Source: Microbacterium sp. CSI-V (lineage in GTDB: Bacteria > Actinomycetota > Actinomycetes > Actinomycetales > Microbacteriaceae). From it: a stretch of DNA of 64,000 nt. Positions 63,001-64,000 of the stretch are shown piece after piece. The translations under genes and the position numbers were made by a program. Where the stretch lies: positions 620,001 through 684,000 of the forward strand of contig NZ_MTQM01000009.1 in the NCBI RefSeq assembly GCF_001984105.1. The letters are read 5' to 3'. Every line of letters begins with the position of its first letter. The first letter of the stretch is position 1. The notes beneath the pieces are model-generated. The model did no database searches, was not told the origin of the DNA, and saw only the letters and a list, made by a program, of their open reading frames with translations.

Positions 63001-63533
63001 TCGGCGAGGTCGTAGACCGGTCGCCCCTTCTCGCCGCCGGCGAGCTGGGCGTGCGTGATCGCCGCGGCGAGCCGGTGGTACCCCTCTTCGCCGCGGGCGA
63101 GCACGAGCAGATGCGAACCGGTGGGATCGGGTTGACCGTTCTGCGGCCCCGGGAGCCCGAGCGAGAGCTCGGCGCCGAAGACGGTGCGGACGGTGCGCGC
63201 CTCGGCTGCCTCGGCGAACCGGACGATGCCGTAGAAACCGTCGTGATCGGTGAGCGCGAGCGCGTGGAGACCGAGCTTCTCGGCCTCTTCGACGAGCTCT
63301 TCGGGCGAGGACGCCCCGTCGAGGAAGGAGTACGACGAGTGCGCGTGCAGTTCGGCGTACGGGACGGCGTCGACGGGACGCTCGATGGCGGGGGGAACGT
63401 AGGGCCCGCGCTTGTGCGACCACGCGGGGCTGTCGCCGCCGTCGCCGTTCGCCGGTGTCGAGGCCGGTCGCCTCGTGTCACTCAGCGCCCGTTCGAGTTC
63501 CGACCACTTCACCGGCGGATTGTGGAAGCCCAT
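60099..63533 (-). CDS. dnaE2: Error-prone DNA polymerase III alpha DnaE2
   Basis: A 1144-aa C-family polymerase for damage-induced mutagenesis. The PHP domain ([42 protein letters not shown], about 59-102) keeps its metal residues. The polymerase core includes [20 protein letters not shown] and the catalytic [19 protein letters not shown]. An OB fold near the end is [35 protein letters not shown]. It lacks the long beta-binding tail of DnaE1, as expected. It starts 42 bases after the imuB stop, forming the ImuB-DnaE2 mutasome pair. Confidence 0.96.
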   Translation of the reverse strand: [1144 protein letters not shown]

Positions 63534-63575
63534 CAGCCCTCCCCCGTCCGCCGGGTGCGCGCGACCCGGGGTCGG

Positions 63576-64000
63576 TCAGTCATAACGCCCCTCCGCTCGC
63601 CATTCGCCCTCTTCGACGACGAGCAGCCACGCGCCGCCGTCGGCGTCGACCACCTGGAAGCGGTGGGCGCGGCGCCGGCGCAGCGGATCCCACCCGCGTT
63701 CGCTGATCGGCCAGGGCCCCGCCCACTCGCGGATCCGCACCCGGCGCCCGCCGGCGTCGAGGACCGCCGGCGGGGCGCTCAGCGCGTCCCGCTCCCCCAC
63801 GGTGACCGACGCCCCCGCGATGTCGGTGACCTCGACCAGTCGCGGCTCGGGATACACGGTGGCCGGCAGCGGGTCGGGGAGACTTCCCGGCCAGGGCCGG
63901 GCACGGTCTTTCGCCGTGACCGCGCGGTCCCCCCACGGCACCAGCACCTGCCGCTCGGCCAGCCAGCGGCCCCCGCCGATGACGGGGGTGACGACGGCGC
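63576..64000 (-). CDS. Y-family polymerase homologue ImuB, C-terminal end (5' part outside window)
   Basis: Only the last ~140 residues are visible: AVVTPVIGGGRWLAERQVLVPWGDR, then VEVTDIAGASVTVGERDALSAPPAVL, VRIREWAGPWPISERGWDPLRRRRAHRFQVVDADGGAWLLVVEEGEWRAEGRYD. This is the typical ImuB tail (WAGPWPISERWW-like motif), which contacts DnaE2 and the clamp. The polymerase domain and any imuA lie beyond position 64000. Together with dnaE2 it is probably SOS-regulated. Confidence 0.88.
   Translation of the reverse strand, partial: AVVTPVIGGGRWLAERQVLVPWGDRAVTAKDRARPWPGSLPDPLPATVYPEPRLVEVTDIAGASVTVGERDALSAPPAVLDAGGRRVRIREWAGPWPISERGWDPLRRRRAHRFQVVDADGGAWLLVVEEGEWRAEGRYD

Overview
The window is about 70% G+C, densely packed and free of transposases, integrases, prophage or rRNA. 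Gene content (class Ib nrdHIEF, two Lsr2 proteins, HAIR operators, an ImuB-DnaE2 cassette, DUF2510 and DUF445 proteins, many TAnnnT promoters set directly before a start codon) points to an actinobacterium, most likely Microbacteriaceae and probably Microbacterium. The genus is an inference.

Layout. 1-9.5 kb: the end of a RecQ helicase, a DoxX protein, two overlapping LLM flavin oxidoreductases, a ClpC-type unfoldase behind two HspR (HAIR) operators, membrane proteins, a class I methyltransferase and a 116-bp tandem repeat. 9.5-12.7 kb: an FUSC protein, ribokinase and nucleoside hydrolase (ribose salvage), and a YegP-like protein. 12.7-16.9 kb: nrdHIEF with an NrdR box pair. 16.9-24.3 kb: an MFS transporter, alpha/beta hydrolase, acyl-CoA dehydrogenase, DUF445, AIG2-like and SixA-like proteins, and a TetR/SDR pair. 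24.4-30.9 kb: a LacI-controlled sugar ABC operon with a glucosidase. 31-36 kb: YbaK, a branched-chain amino-acid dehydrogenase, acetolactate decarboxylase between two lsr2 genes, and an amino-acid permease. 36-44 kb: an MmyB-type regulator/SDR pair, a MacB-like export system, a TetR regulator, a CPBP protease, an AzoR/HxlR pair and tRNA-Ala. 44-48.4 kb: a hendecad coiled-coil protein, a GNAT enzyme, GalU, 5-FTHF cyclo-ligase, FmdB and MscL. 48.4-53.3 kb: a 1243-aa DUF4011 helicase-like protein with degenerate ATPase motifs, divergent from an MGMT homologue whose acceptor Cys is Val. 53.4-64 kb: an ActP-type symporter with DUF485 and a GAF-LuxR regulator, a cysteine-free HesB-like protein, tRNA-Arg, an NRDE protein, CoaBC, a DUF2510 protein, DnaE2 and the ImuB end.

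The most unusual features are four. First, two neighbouring divergent DNA-repair homologues both lack their catalytic residues. Second, long nested palindromes of differing sequence sit mostly between convergent genes. Third, the heptamer GGATGCC/GGCATCC is very frequent, in coding regions and in hairpin stems. Fourth, at least 17 genes have a -10 hexamer placed 6-7 nt before the start codon, which predicts leaderless transcripts.
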